Assembly (NCBI GenBank): GCA_963822295.1
Contig: CAWGHD010000002.1
Span: 248,001-312,000, forward strand
Length of the DNA stretch: 64,000 bases
Direction: 5' to 3'
From: VRUE01 sp963822295
GTDB taxonomy: Bacteria > Actinomycetota > Thermoleophilia > Solirubrobacterales > 70-9
A model generated the notes under the pieces. That model saw only the letters and a program-made list of their open reading frames with translations, did no database searches and was not told the origin of the DNA. The position numbers and the translations under genes are program-made. This document shows, piece after piece, positions 60,938 through 64,000 of this stretch; position 1 is the stretch's first letter; the number at the start of each line of letters is the position of its first letter.

Positions 60938-62191
60938 CTAGGACTCCGCATGTCTGAGCGTAGATACGGCCTGGTCCACTGAACGCAGGACCTGCTCGAC
61001 TGCTCTCAGGTCATCGGGAGTGAGGGGGTCCGTACGCCTCTCTAGCTGCAGCCGCTCCGAGAGATCGATTAGGCCTCGATATGCGGCAGCTGCGTCCCGA
61101 TATGGGGCTGGATCGTCTGCCTCTCGGAGATGCTCGTGGTGCTTCGACCACTGCGCGGTGGCGATCGACATCGAGGTCTCGCGAGTCTCCAGAAGCGCGA
61201 CTAAGCGTGGCCGGTTCAATAACTGCAGCTCGTCCTCTCCGATGATCCGGAGGTGTTGACGAAGCTGCTTGCGCTCATATCTGCGCTGTAGAAGGGCAGC
61301 TTGCGACCAAGGATTCTGTGTGGCACCCGGGTGGGGCTGCTCCGGCTTGGGCTGTTGAAGCGAGGACGACTGGATCCTCCCCAGCTCCGTGATGCTGAAT
61401 CCATCCACTGGACTATTTGATTTGGTAAGTCGGTAGGACCGGATCTCGTTGACATTTGTTCCGCGAACTCGCACCTCGATGTTGAAGGTCGAGACCTTGA
61501 TCTTCTGTCCGATCCCCTGCTGGTTCCAAATGAATACTTCGTCCTCGTTTCGGAGCCAAACGACCGAGTCGATACCGTGCGAGGCGCCGTTTGGCTGCAG
61601 CGTTTCCTCAGATAGCTCCGGCGCACCGACGGGCTTGAATGGACCGACTTCAATCGGTTGGGGCTTGTTCTGCCAACGTGCTGCGATCTCGGGAACCAGA
61701 GGGCATCCATTGTCGTCGTAGATGGCGATGGTGGCTCTCACATGTGTCGCGGGCTCGCAGACCACCCCGGGAGGGGGATCGTTCGCAACCTGAAATACAA
61801 CGAATATCCCGACGCTGCCAGGAAACTGAGGCGGCGCCTTGAGGGTAGATGCGATCTGCTCAGGTGCTCGGAAGACGAGCGCCGGATCCGCCTTGTGGCG
61901 CGCCTGTCCGTAGTAATTGTGGGTCTCGACATGGCTGCTTTGGTCGATGGACCCCGATCCCGATGACATCGCTGCGCGTGGATTCGACACCGAAGCCTCC
62001 GAGTTAGTCCCGACTTGGATGCTGGTGCCGGTTTCCTTGTCTGGGAGCAGCAACACCAACGGGGAGGCGACCATGAATCCCAGCCCGACGAGAATGAGTG
62101 CTGTGCTCAGCGCGCCGGGCACGGCCACGCCTATGCCGATCAGGGCGGCTCCGAATCCAGCGATCGCGATAATTCTCATTAGCACGATCAT
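60938..62191 (-). CDS. Membrane protein of unknown function
   Basis: A 417-residue protein. Two membrane helices (about 5-25 and 29-50) are followed by a Ser/Gly-rich linker, a beta-rich domain (about 105-260; VGIFVVFQVANDPP; VWLRNEDEVFIWNQQG) and a charged helical C-terminal region. It lies 5 bases before the Mrr-like gene on the same strand and is probably co-transcribed. A membrane-tethered partner of the nuclease is a possible reading; no family is recognised. Confidence 0.65.
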   Translation of the reverse strand: MIVLMRIIAIAGFGAALIGIGVAVPGALSTALILVGLGFMVASPLVLLLPDKETGTSIQVGTNSEASVSNPRAAMSSGSGSIDQSSHVETHNYYGQARHKADPALVFRAPEQIASTLKAPPQFPGSVGIFVVFQVANDPPPGVVCEPATHVRATIAIYDDNGCPLVPEIAARWQNKPQPIEVGPFKPVGAPELSEETLQPNGASHGIDSVVWLRNEDEVFIWNQQGIGQKIKVSTFNIEVRVRGTNVNEIRSYRLTKSNSPVDGFSITELGRIQSSSLQQPKPEQPHPGATQNPWSQAALLQRRYERKQLRQHLRIIGEDELQLLNRPRLVALLETRETSMSIATAQWSKHHEHLREADDPAPYRDAAAAYRGLIDLSERLQLERRTDPLTPDDLRAVEQVLRSVDQAVSTLRHAES

Positions 62192-62241
62192 CGTCGCCTA
62201 GTCGGATGTCGCACGGCAGTCGAATCCGGGATTGATCCGAC

Positions 62242-63474
62242 CTATTTCGGCTGGGAAGAGCCGGCCGCGTTGCGCTGCAGGCGCTCCTCGGCATCGATAA
62301 CTGCACTCACAGAGTCTTGGTCAGCTGGGTCCACCAAGTGATACGCGCAGTAGCGCTGACCTCCGGCATCGTCGTCCACCCAGACTCCTGGGGGCCAGCC
62401 TTTCTTGACGTGTTCTCGTCCGACTGTCGGGTCGTTGGGATCGGCCTCCTCCAGAATCACGGGCTTCGATGTGCGAGGGGACACGACCAGGCCTGGATGC
62501 GCCTTGGCCTGCGCACGGATCTCTTGGACATGCGCCTGACTTCTGCCGAAGATGAACTCGGAAGCCCACCCGTAGGTGCGCAAATTCACCGCACGGACTT
62601 CCTCTGCTTTTGCCTCGGCCCTCGAGGTTGGGATGTCCCCTTGGGTCAAGCAGAGGCACCTGTCGGGAGCCAGTGGAAAGGTGGTCTCGGCGTTCGGCGA
62701 ACTGAGAAGGGCATGGCCGGACCAAGGGAACTTCGGAGTGGAATCGTGCATCGCGAGCCCTCGGTCGCAGGTGATGTATTCACCCTCGATCGCCTCTATC
62801 AGCGTCCACTCCAGCGTCCTGATCGACGTTGCAACGCGGTCGACCGTTTTGAGCATCATTTGGAAAGCGCCAAGCTCGGGTTTGTCGAATGCAATTTCCC
62901 CAGATTTCAGCATCCCCATCACCTTCGCTCGAAAGGCTTCGACCTTCTCGTCAGAAGCTTCGCCAAAGATCTTGCGATATCGCTTCGCAAATGAAGCCGA
63001 ATCGGCGAACTGGAGTCCCATCATCACCGCCATCATTGCCTGCTGCGATGAGGCTGAGTGGTTCATGGCAACTGGGGTTCGTTGATATTGAAACGCCAAG
63101 TAATACGAGAGCGTCTGCCGATGCTCGTCGCTCAAGCTCAGGGGATCGGCGAGATAGTCCGTGAACGCCTGTGCGGCATAGTTCTCGACGATGGAGAAGA
63201 GGGCCTCTAATCCACGATCTGGCTGTCCCTCGTCATCCTGCGTGTAGAGCTCCTCGACGAAGCAGCTTGCGTCGGGGGTGGTTTTCGCCGGCTTGCCGGA
63301 GCGAGTGTCAAGGCTAAACAGCACTCCGTCGCGCTTCGAGGGGGTCGCGAACTTCGAAAGCGCAAATGACGGCACGAAATGGTGACGTCGAGCGCGCGTT
63401 GTCGGAAGGGGTTTCTTTCCTTCGTCGATCTCGCGAAGGTGGCGCAGCAGGGGTCCCTCTGGAGTCGTGCTCAT
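62242..63474 (-). CDS. DUF4238-family protein
   Basis: A 410-residue protein. ARRHHFVPSFALSKFATPSK (about 28-47) is the family's opening motif, with His-His followed by a Pro and aromatic positions. LSYYLAFQYQRTPVAMNH lies near 120-140 and WTLIEAIEGEYITCDRGLAM near 225-245. DUF4238 function is not established. It is cytoplasmic by sequence. It is 15 bases downstream of the last gene of the window and 50 bases upstream of the membrane protein gene, all on the minus strand. Confidence 0.75.
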   Translation of the reverse strand: MSTTPEGPLLRHLREIDEGKKPLPTTRARRHHFVPSFALSKFATPSKRDGVLFSLDTRSGKPAKTTPDASCFVEELYTQDDEGQPDRGLEALFSIVENYAAQAFTDYLADPLSLSDEHRQTLSYYLAFQYQRTPVAMNHSASSQQAMMAVMMGLQFADSASFAKRYRKIFGEASDEKVEAFRAKVMGMLKSGEIAFDKPELGAFQMMLKTVDRVATSIRTLEWTLIEAIEGEYITCDRGLAMHDSTPKFPWSGHALLSSPNAETTFPLAPDRCLCLTQGDIPTSRAEAKAEEVRAVNLRTYGWASEFIFGRSQAHVQEIRAQAKAHPGLVVSPRTSKPVILEEADPNDPTVGREHVKKGWPPGVWVDDDAGGQRYCAYHLVDPADQDSVSAVIDAEERLQRNAAGSSQPK

Positions 63475-63489
63475 GGGCCTGTCTGCGCG

Positions 63490-64000
63490 CTAACTGCCGC
63501 GGCGCGGGCGATTGAGCTCCCAGACTTCGTCCATGTCCACTGTCTCCAGCGCCTGTGCCATCCTTGTCAGCGCATTGTCGGAGTAGCGATAGTGCTTCTG
63601 AGAATCAAAATCGAAGACGTGCACGCAATCCTCGTCCTCGTCGATTCCAAGGTGTCGACGCAAGGCCAATGCACGCGGCGGGGTGAGGTCCAGTCTTTTC
63701 GCTAAATCTGGCTTGGCGATGTAGTACTTGCGCTGGAGATCGACCTCCCTCACTGCTGCCGCCTCGCGTGGGTCGTCGGCCGCGATGTATTCGACTGGCG
63801 CCCCGCCTCCGCCTCTCGTGAAGTGGACCTTGAGCGTGGGGCCGTCATGCGAGAAGTCCGTTCCCACCTGGCCGAGGCGAGGGAACACCGTCGAGATGTT
63901 CTTTCTTTCGCGAACTCCCTTCTCGACTCGGTTCACATCTCTCTCGCTGACTTGAGCCTCATCGGACACGTGGCCCTCCAAAGCGAGGAGGCCGCGGATC
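63490..64000 (-). CDS. Hypothetical protein, cut by the right window edge
   Basis: The frame is open to base 64000, so the N-terminus is outside. The visible about 170 residues include VSERDVNRVEKGVRERKNIS, VHFTRGGGGAPVEYIAADDP and YIAKPDLAKRLDLTPPRALA, a helix-turn-helix-like segment, then DEDCVHVFDFDSQKHYRYSD. The arrangement is loosely like the C-terminal part of DUF3644-type proteins, but this is a weak impression. A TTG at 63981 could also start it. Confidence 0.55.
   Translation of the reverse strand, partial: IRGLLALEGHVSDEAQVSERDVNRVEKGVRERKNISTVFPRLGQVGTDFSHDGPTLKVHFTRGGGGAPVEYIAADDPREAAAVREVDLQRKYYIAKPDLAKRLDLTPPRALALRRHLGIDEDEDCVHVFDFDSQKHYRYSDNALTRMAQALETVDMDEVWELNRPRRGS

Overview
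The window is high-GC DNA from an actinobacterium, most likely class Thermoleophilia (Solirubrobacterales or relatives). This rests on the very GC-rich coding bias, the F420-type LLM oxidoreductase, the MarP-like protease and the AddAB-type repair pair. It also rests on a small secreted protein (23641-24165) with the N-terminal signature RPSPAMIVAMVALIAALAGT, which I associate with this class. I find no rRNA, tRNA, CRISPR array or transposase. Coding is dense and no gene-free stretch exceeds 300 bases.

Layout. 1-6.2 kb: a collagen-like and a SHOCT membrane protein, a ring-cleaving dioxygenase with a maleylacetate-reductase-like enzyme, a natural PlsC-GpsA fusion and an ECF sigma factor. 6.2-10.2 kb: DUF4383 protein, rhomboid protease, a frameshifted cobalamin-binding protein and a CNNM/CorC transporter. 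10.2-19.5 kb and 24.3-27.9 kb: acyl-CoA metabolism (3-hydroxyacyl-CoA dehydrogenase, thiolase, three acyl-CoA dehydrogenases), a Baeyer-Villiger-type monooxygenase and an LLM oxidoreductase. Three of these promoters carry related ACTGnCCAnT-type inverted repeats, suggesting one TetR-type regulon. 19.5-23.3 kb: two tandem, unrecognised secreted paralogues. 28-31 kb: CDF transporter and M23 peptidase. 31-35.6 kb: the lysA-hom-thrC-thrB operon. 35.6-37.9 kb: four consecutive genes, each broken by one or more frameshifts. 38-42.7 kb: full-length glutamate synthase large subunit. 42.7-50.2 kb: FHA protein, SRPBCC protein, class B PBP, MarP-like protease, HxlR regulator and xseAB. 50.2-56.6 kb: addA-addB. 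56.7-59.2 kb: HAD, GNAT and DUF59 proteins. From about 59.2 kb to the right edge the sequence becomes visibly richer in A/T and the genes change character (RNase H, Mrr-like nuclease, DUF4238, unknowns); this looks like an acquired, possibly defence-related island.

Two features not explained by ordinary gene calling stand out. First, a family of three structured intergenic elements (10132-10227, 27891-27994, 32263-32428) shares a conserved core with GGACGC on both flanks of an apical hairpin. Two copies show a compensatory base-pair change, and each copy is enclosed by its own, different outer inverted repeat. Second, at least 19 genes have a TANNNT hexamer 6-10 nt before the start codon and mostly no Shine-Dalgarno sequence, pointing to widespread leaderless transcription; one divergent gene pair appears to use overlapping -10 elements.
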